Counted from the stretch's first letter, positions 36,514-45,231 are shown. The stretch is 64,000 bases of DNA from an uncultured Ruminococcus sp. (GCF_947301925.1 NZ_CAMYUE010000009.1:1-64000); one strand, 5' to 3'. Translations and numbers: made by a program. The notes: generated by a model not told the origin, from the sequence alone.

Positions 36514-36547
36514 AAAGCCCTTATGCCTGACCGCATAGGGGCTTTTT
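36514..36547 (+). terminator. Intrinsic terminator of the GH9 gene
   Basis: An 11-bp stem with one G-U pair (agcccttatgc/gcataggggct) is followed by TTTTT. Confidence 0.8.
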
Positions 36548-36604
36548 GTGAACAGTAAAGCATAAATTTTCATTATACTTTCACATTGATATCCGTCATA
36601 CGGC

Positions 36605-36633
36605 TTGACTTTTTTCCGTTTTCGTAGTATAAT
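36605..36633 (+). promoter_or_regulatory. Promoter of the Gly-repeat protein gene
   Basis: TTGACT (36605-36610), 17 bp and TATAAT (36628-36633). Confidence 0.75.
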
Positions 36634-36668
36634 AACATATATCTTTTTTTTAGGAGAGTGTTTATTGC

Positions 36669-37325
36669 ATGAGTAAAGGAAACGGCTTTTTCAGCAACCT
36701 GAGAAGATCCACAAGGATAACCCTTGTCTCCTGCGGATGCTTCATCGCACTTACGGCGCTGATACTGTTCTTCTTCGTTATGTTCCCCATAACTCCTTCC
36801 GAGAAGATGATAACCAGCTTCGGACGTGAGAGCATTTCCAAGCAGGATACCACCACTGCTCCCGTGACAACTGCGGTCACAACAATGAACGACGATATCA
36901 TTATTGCAAAGGGTACGCGCACCACGACTGCGTCAAAGACCACTGCAAAGAAATATACCACCCACAGGCTCACTTCGGGCGCAGGCTTCTATATGGATCA
37001 GAGGATACCCACAGGGCAGTATCCCAACGAGTACTACGTTCCCACCACCACCACGGCTGCTGAGGGCGGCTACTCAGGCGGTACGGGTCTGGGCGGACTC
37101 GGCGGCGGCGAGGGTCAGACAGGACTAGGCGGCGGCGAAGGTCAGACAGGTCTCGGCGGCGGCGAAGGTCAGACAGGTCTCGGCGGCGGCGAAGGCCAGA
37201 CAGGTCTCGGCGGCGGCGAAGGTACTGAAACTCCCGGCGGCGGCACTGAAACTCCCGCAGGCGGCGGTACCGAAACTCCCGCAGGCGGCGGCGCACCTCT
37301 CGAATATACTGCCGAGGGCAACTGA
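36669..37325 (+). CDS. Type II membrane protein with Gly/Gln/Thr repeats
   Basis: I do not recognise this 218-aa protein. It has a short basic N-terminal tail, one membrane helix near residues 18-40, then an outside region rich in Thr. The last 75 residues are low complexity: a 9-residue unit G-Q-T-G-L-G-G-G-E repeated about four times, then T-E-T-P-(A)-G-G-G three times. It may be a surface or wall-spanning protein. It is monocistronic between a strong promoter and a strong terminator. Confidence 0.75.
   Translation: MSKGNGFFSNLRRSTRITLVSCGCFIALTALILFFFVMFPITPSEKMITSFGRESISKQDTTTAPVTTAVTTMNDDIIIAKGTRTTTASKTTAKKYTTHRLTSGAGFYMDQRIPTGQYPNEYYVPTTTTAAEGGYSGGTGLGGLGGGEGQTGLGGGEGQTGLGGGEGQTGLGGGEGQTGLGGGEGTETPGGGTETPAGGGTETPAGGGAPLEYTAEGN
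37101..37300 (+). repeat. 27-bp and about 24-bp tandem repeats in the Gly-rich protein
   Basis: About four copies of a 27-bp unit (37101 to about 37219) are followed by three copies of a second, shorter unit. The 27-bp copies differ by only one to a few bases. Confidence 0.8.
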
Positions 37326-37342
37326 ACAGAACAGTAAAAATA

Positions 37343-37376
37343 AAGGCTTCCGATACGCTTCGGAAGCCTTTTTTAT
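37343..37376. terminator. Terminator between convergent genes
   Basis: A strong stem (ggcttccgaN4-ish loop, arms in 37344-37368) is followed by TTTTTT on the plus strand; the minus side ends in TTTA, so it may serve the Nudix gene as well. Confidence 0.75.
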
Positions 37377-38167
37377 CAGAATACAGCTTTTTTTATCATG
37401 TCCAGCTCCTCCAGGGAGATACAGTTGGGTATGTCCTCGTACTTCATAACGGAGAGCAGCTCGTCTATCTCTGCCCAGCACACCTCTGCCACCTCCGAGG
37501 ACTGCAATGTGAGATCCTCGATGTCTATTTTTTCGCGGCATATGTAAACAGCCGCAAGTTCGTTGTCGTTTATGCTGCCCTTGGAGTAGCAGGCTCTCCT
37601 GAGACCTATGAACTCCAGCTGGCTGCGGTCGATATCCAGGCCCAGTTCCTCCCGTACCTCTTTGAGGGCGGTGTGGCGGAACTCCTCCCCCTGCGAAACA
37701 TGGCCTGCCGCCGATACGTCATAGCAGTCGGGGTTGATATCCTTCTCGTGGGCACGCTTCTGAAGGAGCACGAAAACTCCCATATCGCGGCGCTTTATCA
37801 TCCATATATGCACAGTTGGGTGAAGGTCGCCGTCCCTGTGGACAGCAGTCCTGGGCTTGCTCTCGGCGGTTATCCTTGCCTTGTCGTCGATAAGGTTGAG
37901 GAACTCGTCGGATATGAACTCCACGGTGATCTCCGCGCTTTCCTCAGCAGCCTCGGCAAATGCCGCCTTGATCTCGTCTATGGCAGGATTTTCCAGCTCC
38001 TCGTCGGAAATATACAGCTTGTATGAAGCAGGAGCCCCCTTTTCCGCAATAGCCCCCGCAAGTGTGAGTCTGTCCTTTACCCCCGTGTCACCAAGCTTTT
38101 TCGCAGCCTCGGCATAGAGCTGGTCCTCCGATGCCAGTCTGCTGAGATAGATCTCAATATCTTCCAT
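37376..38167 (-). CDS. Nudix hydrolase with N-terminal extension
   Basis: The C-terminal half is a Nudix domain with the box G-H-V-S-Q-G-E-E-F, then A-L-K-E-V-R-E-E-L-G-L, keeping the metal-binding R-E-x-x-E-E. It resembles the isopentenyl-isomerase-like Nudix branch in layout (H-x-D-G-D-L-H-P-T-V-H before the box), so an unusual substrate is possible. The first 100 residues are helical and charged without a known fold. The ATG at 38167 is chosen because GGAG lies six bases upstream (263 aa); another ATG seven codons earlier has no SD. Confidence 0.85.
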   Translation of the reverse strand: MEDIEIYLSRLASEDQLYAEAAKKLGDTGVKDRLTLAGAIAEKGAPASYKLYISDEELENPAIDEIKAAFAEAAEESAEITVEFISDEFLNLIDDKARITAESKPRTAVHRDGDLHPTVHIWMIKRRDMGVFVLLQKRAHEKDINPDCYDVSAAGHVSQGEEFRHTALKEVREELGLDIDRSQLEFIGLRRACYSKGSINDNELAAVYICREKIDIEDLTLQSSEVAEVCWAEIDELLSVMKYEDIPNCISLEELDMIKKAVF

Positions 38168-38232
38168 AATACACTCCAAATCTCGCATTTTACCCGTAAA
38201 ACGCCGTAATCATTCAGATTTCAGCGCTATAC

Positions 38233-38261
38233 ATTATATACCTACAAAATGAAAAAGTCAA
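38233..38261 (-). promoter_or_regulatory. Promoter of the Nudix gene
   Basis: TTGACT (38256-38261), 17 bp and TATAAT (38233-38238) on the minus strand. Confidence 0.75.
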
Positions 38262-38285
38262 GTCTTTTTTATGAATTGGACAAAA

Positions 38286-38320
38286 AATGAACAGGCAGCC
38301 GTTATGACTGCCTGCTTTTG
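38286..38320 (-). terminator. Hairpin after the BspA-like gene
   Basis: A 7-bp stem (38292-38298 with 38308-38314, 9-nt loop) follows the stop codon of the LRR gene. The minus-strand T tract is offset (ATTTTTTG after six bases), so termination is likely but not ideal. Confidence 0.55.
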
Positions 38321-38325
38321 TGTTA

Positions 38326-41223
38326 TTACTTCCTGTATGCAACAGCTGCCTTGTAGTATTCGTACAGTGCGCTCATAGCGTAATACTCCTCATCGTTATA
38401 AGGAACGTTTATGCACTCGTAGGCGTAGGACAGAGCCGAAGCCTTGAATGTTGAGGTGCCGTTGGTTGTCTTTACCTTAAGTGTATGGGCATCGCCCAGC
38501 TTATGAGCGGCTATACCCGATACGGTTATGACGTAGTTGTTTCCCACCTTCTTGGCGTCAACCTTCTTGCCGTCAAGGGTGAATACGAAGCTTCCCTTGT
38601 AGGTGGACTGGGGCTTCACAGTAATATTGATAGCCGTATCAGAGTCCATGACCAGTGAGTAGGTGATATTGCTGAGATCCTTGTCCACAAGGCTCTTCTC
38701 CTTCTGCTTTGCTTTAAGCTCGCTGAGATATGTTGCCTGATTCTTCTCAAAGGTGAAGGGCTTTGTATAGGACTTCGCCATAGCCTTGTGATCAACGCCG
38801 AGAGTCCAGGGCGAAGCAGAATACTTCGAGAGATACTGCTGCATATAATAGCCGTAATCGTTGATACCCTTGATGAGGTTCCAGAGCTTTGCAGTGTCCG
38901 ATGAGTTGAACTTATTGAGGTATGTCTCCGCAGTGGATACCGTAGTGACTGTATGCTGGTCGTCATCGTCATCGTAATAGATGACCGTAGCCGTTACATC
39001 GTCGGCCATTGATACTGAATTCAGCATACAGGTGAAGCCGTAGGCAGTCTTTTTGCTGTTCATCTTGTTTGGATCAAGCTTTGCCGTCTGCTTCCTGCCG
39101 TTGACTGTGAACTCCACCTTTGTAAAGGGCAGGTTCTCGGGAGGAACCATTGAGAGGTCAACGTAGAAATTCAGGCTTATTGCGCCGCCCAGAGTCATGG
39201 AATTGCTGACGAACTTTGCTGGAGCATATGTGAAGTATCCGGGGTGCTCGGGCTTGTCTACCACGGCATAGCGATAATCATCATTCGCATTCTGGTCATA
39301 GGTTGTGCCGTTGCCGCCAACAAGGGAATTGCATCCATCAAACATAGATTCTGTCATTTCCACTTTGCGGTCAAGGCTGCACTTGTATGATGCATATATG
39401 GTTTTAAGCTTTGTACAGCCTGCAAACATTTTTTCCTTTCTCTGAACATATGAGGTATTAAAGCTGCTTATATCAACAGATTCCAGCGCTTTACAGCCGA
39501 AGAACATATTGCTCATATCAGTTACCTTTGATGTGTCAAAGCTTCTGAGGTCAAGGTTTTTCAGCGCTTTACAATTAGCGAACATACACTTCATATCTGT
39601 TACCTTAGACGTATCAAAGATGCTGAGATCAAGCTGCGTAAGGTTATTGCATTCAAAGAACATATAACTCATATCCGTTACATTCGATGTATCAAAGCTG
39701 CTGAGATCAAGCTGCGTAAGGTTATTGCATTCAAAGAACATATAACTCATATCCGTTACATTTGACGTATCAAAGCTTTTCAGATAAAGCAGCGTAACAC
39801 CACTACAACCATAGAACATCTTGTTCATATCTGTTACATTTGACGTATCAAAGTTTCTGAGATCAAGATACTCAAACTTATTACAATAAGCGAACATATT
39901 TCTCATATTTATTACATTTGAGGTATCAAAATTTCTTAAGTCAAGAGATGTTAACGATTTGCAATTATAGAACATTTGATGCATATACTTAACATTTGAT
40001 GTATTAAAGCCGCCGAGATCAAGGGATGTCAATGACTGACAGTTCTCGAACATTCTGCACATATCTGTTACATGAGATGTATCAAAGCTGCTAAGGTCAA
40101 CGGATTCCAGTTCTGTACACCAAAGGAACATAACACTCATATCTGTTACATTTGATGTATCAGCATTTGAAAGATCAATATGCTCAGCTTTATAATCACT
40201 GAAAAGCCTGTTACAGTCTCTGGGCAACACCGTTCCTTCCTCTGCATAAACGTGCTTAACGCCTTCACAGCCTCCGAAGCTTCTCACATAATCAGCGACA
40301 ACATCGCCCCTGAGGGTAAGCGTACCTGTAGCCGCATCGAAATTATCGTCTGTGAAATAGCCGGGGGTGCCGTTTACGCCGTCCACGCAGGCATAATCCT
40401 TGCCGAGCTTGCCGCTTACGGGCATACTGCCGTTTCCGCCCACAAGATTATCGCAGAGACCGAACATATTGTTTGAAGACATTACATTGCTCGTATCGAA
40501 CATAGGCGTAGCGTAAATGGTCTCAAGGCTGAGATTCTTATAGAACATCGCCTGAGTATCTGTGACATTTGGCGTGCTAAAGCTGCTGAGATCAAGGGTC
40601 TCAAGGCTCTCGCAGTATATGAACATAGAACTCATATCAGTAACATTTGAAGTATTGAATCCGCTGAGATTGACCTCCGTCAGACTTTCGCAGTTGGCGA
40701 ACATTCCCTTCATGGTCGTGACCTTTGAGGTGTTTATGCCGTCAAGGTTTACTGTCTCCAGTTTATTGCATACCGCAAAAAGATAGGACATATCCGTTAC
40801 ATTTGAGGTATCTATGCCCGCCATGTACACGGACACCAGCTTATTGCAGTTATAGAACATCTTGGACATATTCGTAACATTTGAGGTATCGGCATTTGAG
40901 AGGTTGATTACAGGCGCTTTATAATCCATAAAAAGCTCCGAGCAGTCCTCCGGTAATACACTGCCCTCGTCCGCATATACATAGTCAATATTGGGATAGG
41001 TGTAATACTGCCGCACCAGCTCCCTGGTAATATTGCCTCTCAGATACAGAGTATAACCCATTGCAGTCAGTTTGATCTCCGCCGAGCCCTCCTCTGCACT
41101 GGCGGTAATGGTACTGCTGTCCGTCCTGAAGCCGCCTATTGCTCCCGCAAAGAACGCTCCGCCCCCGATGACGGCCGCCGACAGTATCGCCGCTGCGGCC
41201 TTTCTTGCCCATTTAGCTTTCAT
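38326..41223 (-). CDS. Secreted BspA-type LRR protein with shared C-terminal module
   Basis: The 965-aa protein has a signal peptide (about 1-42) and 16 DUF285/BspA-type repeats of 26 residues with the core D-T-S-N-V-T-D-M-x-x-M-F-x-x-C. These form two arrays of six and ten, each introduced by a similar segment ending in Y-F-T-D or L-F-x-D-Y-K-A. The last 285 residues are the module shared with the two upstream genes, starting at N-S-M-T-L-G-G-A-I-S-L-N-F-Y-V and ending in Y-E-Y-Y-K-A-A-V-A-Y. BspA-type repeats often bind host or surface proteins. No sorting motif or membrane anchor is visible. It is third in its operon. Confidence 0.88.
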   Translation of the reverse strand: MKAKWARKAAAAILSAAVIGGGAFFAGAIGGFRTDSSTITASAEEGSAEIKLTAMGYTLYLRGNITRELVRQYYTYPNIDYVYADEGSVLPEDCSELFMDYKAPVINLSNADTSNVTNMSKMFYNCNKLVSVYMAGIDTSNVTDMSYLFAVCNKLETVNLDGINTSKVTTMKGMFANCESLTEVNLSGFNTSNVTDMSSMFIYCESLETLDLSSFSTPNVTDTQAMFYKNLSLETIYATPMFDTSNVMSSNNMFGLCDNLVGGNGSMPVSGKLGKDYACVDGVNGTPGYFTDDNFDAATGTLTLRGDVVADYVRSFGGCEGVKHVYAEEGTVLPRDCNRLFSDYKAEHIDLSNADTSNVTDMSVMFLWCTELESVDLSSFDTSHVTDMCRMFENCQSLTSLDLGGFNTSNVKYMHQMFYNCKSLTSLDLRNFDTSNVINMRNMFAYCNKFEYLDLRNFDTSNVTDMNKMFYGCSGVTLLYLKSFDTSNVTDMSYMFFECNNLTQLDLSSFDTSNVTDMSYMFFECNNLTQLDLSIFDTSKVTDMKCMFANCKALKNLDLRSFDTSKVTDMSNMFFGCKALESVDISSFNTSYVQRKEKMFAGCTKLKTIYASYKCSLDRKVEMTESMFDGCNSLVGGNGTTYDQNANDDYRYAVVDKPEHPGYFTYAPAKFVSNSMTLGGAISLNFYVDLSMVPPENLPFTKVEFTVNGRKQTAKLDPNKMNSKKTAYGFTCMLNSVSMADDVTATVIYYDDDDDQHTVTTVSTAETYLNKFNSSDTAKLWNLIKGINDYGYYMQQYLSKYSASPWTLGVDHKAMAKSYTKPFTFEKNQATYLSELKAKQKEKSLVDKDLSNITYSLVMDSDTAINITVKPQSTYKGSFVFTLDGKKVDAKKVGNNYVITVSGIAAHKLGDAHTLKVKTTNGTSTFKASALSYAYECINVPYNDEEYYAMSALYEYYKAAVAYRK
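39622..39777 (-). repeat. Near-identical 78-bp tandem duplication in the LRR array
   Basis: Two adjacent 78-bp units (39622-39699 and 39700-39777) are almost the same base by base, while the other units of the array differ at many sites. It is one 26-residue repeat copied recently. Confidence 0.85.
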
Positions 41224-41239
41224 AAATGATCAGCTCCCT

Positions 41240-42313
41240 TCATTCATCTGATTTTTTATATGCTCTAGCAGCACTGTAGTAATCGTACAGTGCGCACATA
41301 GCGTAAAGTTCCGAATCCGACAGCGGTGATTTTACGCATGAATATGCGTATGACATCGCAGAAGCTCTTACGGTTGATGTTCCCCTGTCGGTTTTTATTT
41401 TTACAGTGTGAAAATCTCCCAGTTTATGGGCAGATATACCGCGTATACGCACTTCGTAAACTCCATCGGAGCGTACAATGACGTCGGCAGGCTTGTCATC
41501 AACGCTAATGCTGACATTCCCTTTATAGTTCTGTGCAGGCTTGATGCCCAGATACAGCACGGTATCCGAATCAAGTATCAGCCCCTTTGTTACACTTTCA
41601 ATGTCCCTGTTTAGCGCTTCTGATTCCTTGTAAGACGACATCCCGGATATATAGGCTGAAAGATTCTTTTCATCTTTATAAAAAGACGGTACAGTATATC
41701 CTGCCTGCATGGCCTTATGGTCAACGCCCAACTGCCATGGTTCTCCCGCATAGTAGCTGAGGTAAAACTGCATATAATAGCCGTAATCGTTTATAGCTCT
41801 GATAAGATCCCAGACCTTTTTCTCGTCATTCGCACTGAACCTTCTCAGGTAGTCCTCGGCAGAAGATACAGCTGTGAGGGTCTGAGCATTGCCGCTTTTG
41901 TCGATATAATGGAAGTCAGCCCTCACCTCATCTGCCATGGATACAGCGTTCAGCTTGCAGTTAAAGCAGTAATCCGTCCTTGTTCTGTTCATTTTAGCAG
42001 GATCGAAGTCAGCTCTTTGCTTACTGCCGTTCACATCAAACTCAATGTAGGTATCGGCATAGTTTGCCTCGGGGATATCGCCGTAATTCACATAGAAATT
42101 AAGACTTACAGCTCCGCCCAGGGTCATGGAATTCCCGGTGAAGACCACCTCTTTGCCGTCGGGAATCTCCGGCTGAGCGCCGGCATTCCCGCTTAGCATT
42201 TCCGATCCGGCATATGCAGTAATACAATTATCATCTTTCACAGGCCTTTCATGTGATACAATAAGAGCTCCGCATATAAATGCAGCGGATAATACAGCTG
42301 CTGATATCCTCAT
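41240..42313 (-). CDS. Secreted protein made of the shared C-terminal module alone
   Basis: This 357-aa protein has a signal peptide (about 1-20) and a short linker. It then consists only of the module found at the ends of its two neighbours: M-T-L-G-G-A-V-S-L-N-F-Y-V, the I-N-D-Y-G-Y-Y-M-Q block, L-I-L-D-S-D-T-V-L, I-S-A-H-K-L-G-D and the final Y-D-Y-Y-S-A-A-R-A-Y. The function is unknown. The ATG at 42313 has GGAAGGAGG seven bases upstream; the earlier in-frame ATG does not. It lies 47 bases after the dockerin gene. Confidence 0.82.
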   Translation of the reverse strand: MRISAAVLSAAFICGALIVSHERPVKDDNCITAYAGSEMLSGNAGAQPEIPDGKEVVFTGNSMTLGGAVSLNFYVNYGDIPEANYADTYIEFDVNGSKQRADFDPAKMNRTRTDYCFNCKLNAVSMADEVRADFHYIDKSGNAQTLTAVSSAEDYLRRFSANDEKKVWDLIRAINDYGYYMQFYLSYYAGEPWQLGVDHKAMQAGYTVPSFYKDEKNLSAYISGMSSYKESEALNRDIESVTKGLILDSDTVLYLGIKPAQNYKGNVSISVDDKPADVIVRSDGVYEVRIRGISAHKLGDFHTVKIKTDRGTSTVRASAMSYAYSCVKSPLSDSELYAMCALYDYYSAARAYKKSDE

Positions 42314-42360
42314 AAACGATCCTCCTTCCATAACATTGCTCCTGTCAGATCAGTCGTTGA

Positions 42361-44352
42361 TCAGTCTGATTTTTTATATGCTTTAGCAGCACTGTAGTAA
42401 TCGTACAGTGCGCACATAGCCAGCTTCTCAGAACTATCAAGAGGATCGGTTACAGCGTCATACGCATAGGACAGAGCCGACGCACTGAATTCGGCCGTGC
42501 CGTTTTTGGTCTCCACTGTAAGCATATGGGGCTCGCCCAGCTTATGCGCTGATATGCCGCTGACAGTTACCTGATAGTTGGAACCGACCTTCTTAGGCTT
42601 TACCCTGGTTCCGTCCAGATAAACCGTAATGGGGCCTGTGTAGCCGGACTCAGGCTTTATGGTGAACCTCAGCGCAGTATCCGAATCCATAATAAGAGCG
42701 TAGGTGATATTGCTCAGGTCGGACTCTCCCAGATCCTTGTTCTTTCTGAAATATTCGAGCATATTCATGTAATGGCGATACTCTCTGAGGTATTCTGTTG
42801 CGGGAACATAGCTCTTTTTCATTTTTATATGATCCTCGCCGAGAGTCCATGGCTGTCCCGAATGTGCGGCAAGGTAGGGCTGCATATAGTAGCCGTAATC
42901 GTTTATGGATTTGATAAGTGACCACAGCTCAGGATCATCGTATTCGTCGAACTTTTCAAGGTATGACTCGGCTGTTGCCGTAGTGGTAACGGTCTTTTCT
43001 TCTCCCCTGTTGTCGAAGTAGTGAAGGGTAGCCTTTACCTCGTCTGCCAGGGATACGGCATTGAGCTTGCAGGTGAAATAGTAGTCCGAACCATTGTTGC
43101 TGAGCTTCGTATGATCGAACTTAGCTGTCTGCTTCTTGCCGTTCACCTCAAACTCCACATAGGAATCGTTGCAGTGTCCGTATGACAGATCAGAGAAATT
43201 CACATAGAAGTTAAGGCTTATTGCTCCGCCGAGAGTCATGGAATTATTGGTGAAGGTGACCTCGGGATATATTATCCTGTTGGTGAATTCATAGCTATAC
43301 AGTCCGCCGTTGCCGTTATCGGTGAGTCTCACCTCATTGATTGGCCCGTCATAGGGCAGATTATAGGGTGATATACATTGTATCAGCTCCATAACGTCAT
43401 AATCGTCAATGCCGTCGCCCCTTCTGAACAGGTCTCCGTGGTACTCTATCCATTCCGGATCCATATCGTCCGTCCTTGCATGGATATACTGGTAAAGGTA
43501 GATAGCGTCTGAAAGGTTTACGGTACCGTCGCCGTTTACATCGCCGTAAACAAGGAAGGGATCATCGTAAACAGCTTCAAAAATATAGTCGTCGTTCCAC
43601 CAGCCCGTTCCCGAGACTACCTTCAGACCTACAGGCATCTTGTTCCCATTCTTTTCTGTAGTCACACAAGTATTGGTCTTCGGTTCTACAAACTCCCAGA
43701 ATTTATCGTGTTCAACCGGTTTCAAGAAGCACAGATCGTCCCCGCTCATCATACTTGAGTTAATATCCTTGTGATAATCGAGTGACACAAAGGCTCTGTA
43801 GGATCCCATACTGAAGGGCCTGCCGGCATATAACACATCCCCCACAGACAGACCGTTCTCGTAGATAGCCTCGAAGAGGTAGGGGTCATACATAGAACCG
43901 TCACCGCTGACGCATCTGATACCCGTAGGAATGGGGTCGCAGTCTCTTATTTCGGGAACATTGTCCCTTTTGACCATGATATTGAAAATGTTCTCTCCAA
44001 AACGTCCGCTTCCGTCATTAAAGCTCCACAGTTCATTAACATAATTCGTATCGTCATTGCCGCGACTGATATTTTCTGCTATCCCCTTTGTGTAATGTAC
44101 TTCCTCTTCAACGTAATGATGGCGGGGATCACTATACTCTGCAAAAGTATAATAATACGCACCTTCGCCGAAGTCAACATAATCTCCCAGGAATATATCC
44201 AGGCCGACCTCTATCTTCTTCGGTGACTCCTCATCAGCTATGACAGCGTTGGCTCTGAACACGGAACCCGCAGGCAAAGCAGGCAGAGCTCCCCCCATAA
44301 GAGCAAGTGACAGCACAGCAGCCGCAGTCCTTTTCAGTATCTTTCCATTCAT
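42361..44352 (-). CDS. Secreted dockerin protein with shared C-terminal module
   Basis: The 663-aa protein has a signal peptide (about 1-36) and an N-terminal beta-rich region with repeats of the type P-x-G-L-x-V-V-S-G-x-G. An internal type I dockerin-like segment (about residues 267-330) follows: G-D-V-N-G-D-G-T-V-N-L-S-D-A is a good Ca-binding repeat, the second (R-R-G-D-G-I-D-D-Y-D) is degenerate. The last 270 residues are the shared module. A dockerin would tie it to a cohesin-bearing scaffold, implying a cellulosome-like system. The ATG at 44352 follows AAAGGAGA by eight bases and is preferred over an ATG seven codons upstream. Confidence 0.85.
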   Translation of the reverse strand: MNGKILKRTAAAVLSLALMGGALPALPAGSVFRANAVIADEESPKKIEVGLDIFLGDYVDFGEGAYYYTFAEYSDPRHHYVEEEVHYTKGIAENISRGNDDTNYVNELWSFNDGSGRFGENIFNIMVKRDNVPEIRDCDPIPTGIRCVSGDGSMYDPYLFEAIYENGLSVGDVLYAGRPFSMGSYRAFVSLDYHKDINSSMMSGDDLCFLKPVEHDKFWEFVEPKTNTCVTTEKNGNKMPVGLKVVSGTGWWNDDYIFEAVYDDPFLVYGDVNGDGTVNLSDAIYLYQYIHARTDDMDPEWIEYHGDLFRRGDGIDDYDVMELIQCISPYNLPYDGPINEVRLTDNGNGGLYSYEFTNRIIYPEVTFTNNSMTLGGAISLNFYVNFSDLSYGHCNDSYVEFEVNGKKQTAKFDHTKLSNNGSDYYFTCKLNAVSLADEVKATLHYFDNRGEEKTVTTTATAESYLEKFDEYDDPELWSLIKSINDYGYYMQPYLAAHSGQPWTLGEDHIKMKKSYVPATEYLREYRHYMNMLEYFRKNKDLGESDLSNITYALIMDSDTALRFTIKPESGYTGPITVYLDGTRVKPKKVGSNYQVTVSGISAHKLGEPHMLTVETKNGTAEFSASALSYAYDAVTDPLDSSEKLAMCALYDYYSAAKAYKKSD

Positions 44353-44403
44353 AAAAAACATCTCCTTTTTCATATTTGGCAGTTATTACCGCCCCATATG
44401 CCT

Positions 44404-44432
44404 ATATTATCATATGAACACAAAAAAGTCAA
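44404..44432 (-). promoter_or_regulatory. Promoter of the three-gene surface protein operon
   Basis: TTGACT (44427-44432), 17 bp and TAATAT (44404-44409) on the minus strand, about 50 bp before the dockerin gene. Confidence 0.7.
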
Positions 44433-44483
44433 TGACAGAGCCGGTTTTTAGTTCAAAAAGCACACGGTCATAAACATAGGGAT

Positions 44484-44515
44484 ATAAAAAAAGCCGCACA
44501 TGAGTGCAGCTTTTC
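44484..44515 (-). terminator. Terminator after tRNA-Arg(CCU)
   Basis: An 8-bp stem with one G-U pair (agccgcac/gtgcagct, 4-nt loop) is followed on the minus strand by TTTTTTT. Confidence 0.7.
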
Positions 44516-44523
44516 AATAAAGC

Positions 44524-44596
44524 GTCCCAAAGAGGAGTCGAACCTCCGGCCTACTGCTTAGGAGGCAGTCGCTCTATCCTACTGAGCTATTGGGAC
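44524..44596 (-). tRNA. tRNA-Arg (anticodon CCU)
   Basis: The minus strand folds as a full cloverleaf of 73 bases: acceptor GTCCCAA/TTGGGAC, D arm GCTCAGTAGGATAGAGC, anticodon stem ACTGC/GCAGT with loop CTCCTAA, and T arm with GGTTCGACTCC. Anticodon CCT reads AGG. CCA is not encoded. Confidence 0.95.
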
Positions 44597-44715
44597 ACAT
44601 CACGATATATATTTTACCACATATTTCTGCTCATTGCAAGCCCCGAAGGATAATTTTATTATTTTACCTAATTGTCCGCAGGTTCTCCACAGCTCTTTAT
44701 ATTACATTTTACATC

Positions 44716-44744
44716 TTGATGAAGCCGCACTTTTAATGTATAAT
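44716..44744 (+). promoter_or_regulatory. Promoter of the cupin gene
   Basis: TTGATG (44716-44721), 17 bp and TATAAT (44739-44744). Confidence 0.7.
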
Positions 44745-44776
44745 AGTATCATTACATACCAAAGGAGGACAAATAT

Positions 44777-45139
44777 ATGGAATTCATCAGCGCATCGGAC
44801 ATCAGGGAGCTCTCAAATCCGGGAGTGGTATCACGCCAGCTCCTCAATCCGGACAACTCCGAAAGCAAGAGAGTCACCATCACGGAGGTACACCTTGAGG
44901 TGGGAGCAAGCCAGCCAAGACACACACATGATGCCTCTGAGCAGATATGGTACGCCACAAAGGGCAGCGGTACCCTGCTGCTTGCGGACGACGCCACAAG
45001 GCCTTTCAAGGCGGGAGATGTGGTTCGCTTTGCCGACAAGGACGTACACGGCCTGCTCAACGACGGCGACGAGGAGTTCATATATGTTTCCGTAACAGCT
45101 CCTCCCATAAACTTCGGTTACGCATATCAGAACAAATGA
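44777..45139 (+). CDS. Small single-domain cupin protein
   Basis: The 120-aa protein is one cupin barrel. The metal-binding motif 1 reads H-T-H-D-A-S-E-Q near residues 38-45, and motif 2 F-K-A-G-D-V-V-R-F-A-D-K-D-V-H-G near residues 77-92. Such proteins can be isomerases, dioxygenases or small-molecule sensors; nothing here narrows the substrate. AAAGGAGG is nine bases before the ATG. It is monocistronic and lies just upstream of the cobalamin-uptake operon. Confidence 0.85.
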   Translation: MEFISASDIRELSNPGVVSRQLLNPDNSESKRVTITEVHLEVGASQPRHTHDASEQIWYATKGSGTLLLADDATRPFKAGDVVRFADKDVHGLLNDGDEEFIYVSVTAPPINFGYAYQNK

Positions 45140-45147
45140 GATATTAT

Positions 45148-45190
45148 CAGCAGGGGAAACAATGCAGGCTCCCCTGCTGTAACCGTTTCT
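45148..45190 (+). terminator. Hairpin after the cupin gene
   Basis: A perfect 9-bp GC-rich stem (45148-45156 with 45171-45179) follows the stop codon; the T tract is poor (TAACCGTTTCTT). Confidence 0.5.
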
Positions 45191-45194
45191 TAAC

Positions 45195-45223
45195 TTGACA
45201 CTCCAAATGGGCTGTGCTATAAT
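45195..45223 (+). promoter_or_regulatory. Consensus promoter of the cobalamin uptake operon
   Basis: A perfect TTGACA (45195-45200), exactly 17 bp and a perfect TATAAT (45218-45223). Such strength fits a promoter controlled by attenuation afterwards. Confidence 0.85.
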
Positions 45224-45231
45224 GGGGGTAT

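Noticed and set aside
38700-41000. Regularly spaced repeats, possible CRISPR array
   Set aside because: The 78-bp period is in frame and encodes BspA-type LRR units; there are no unique spacers or cas genes.
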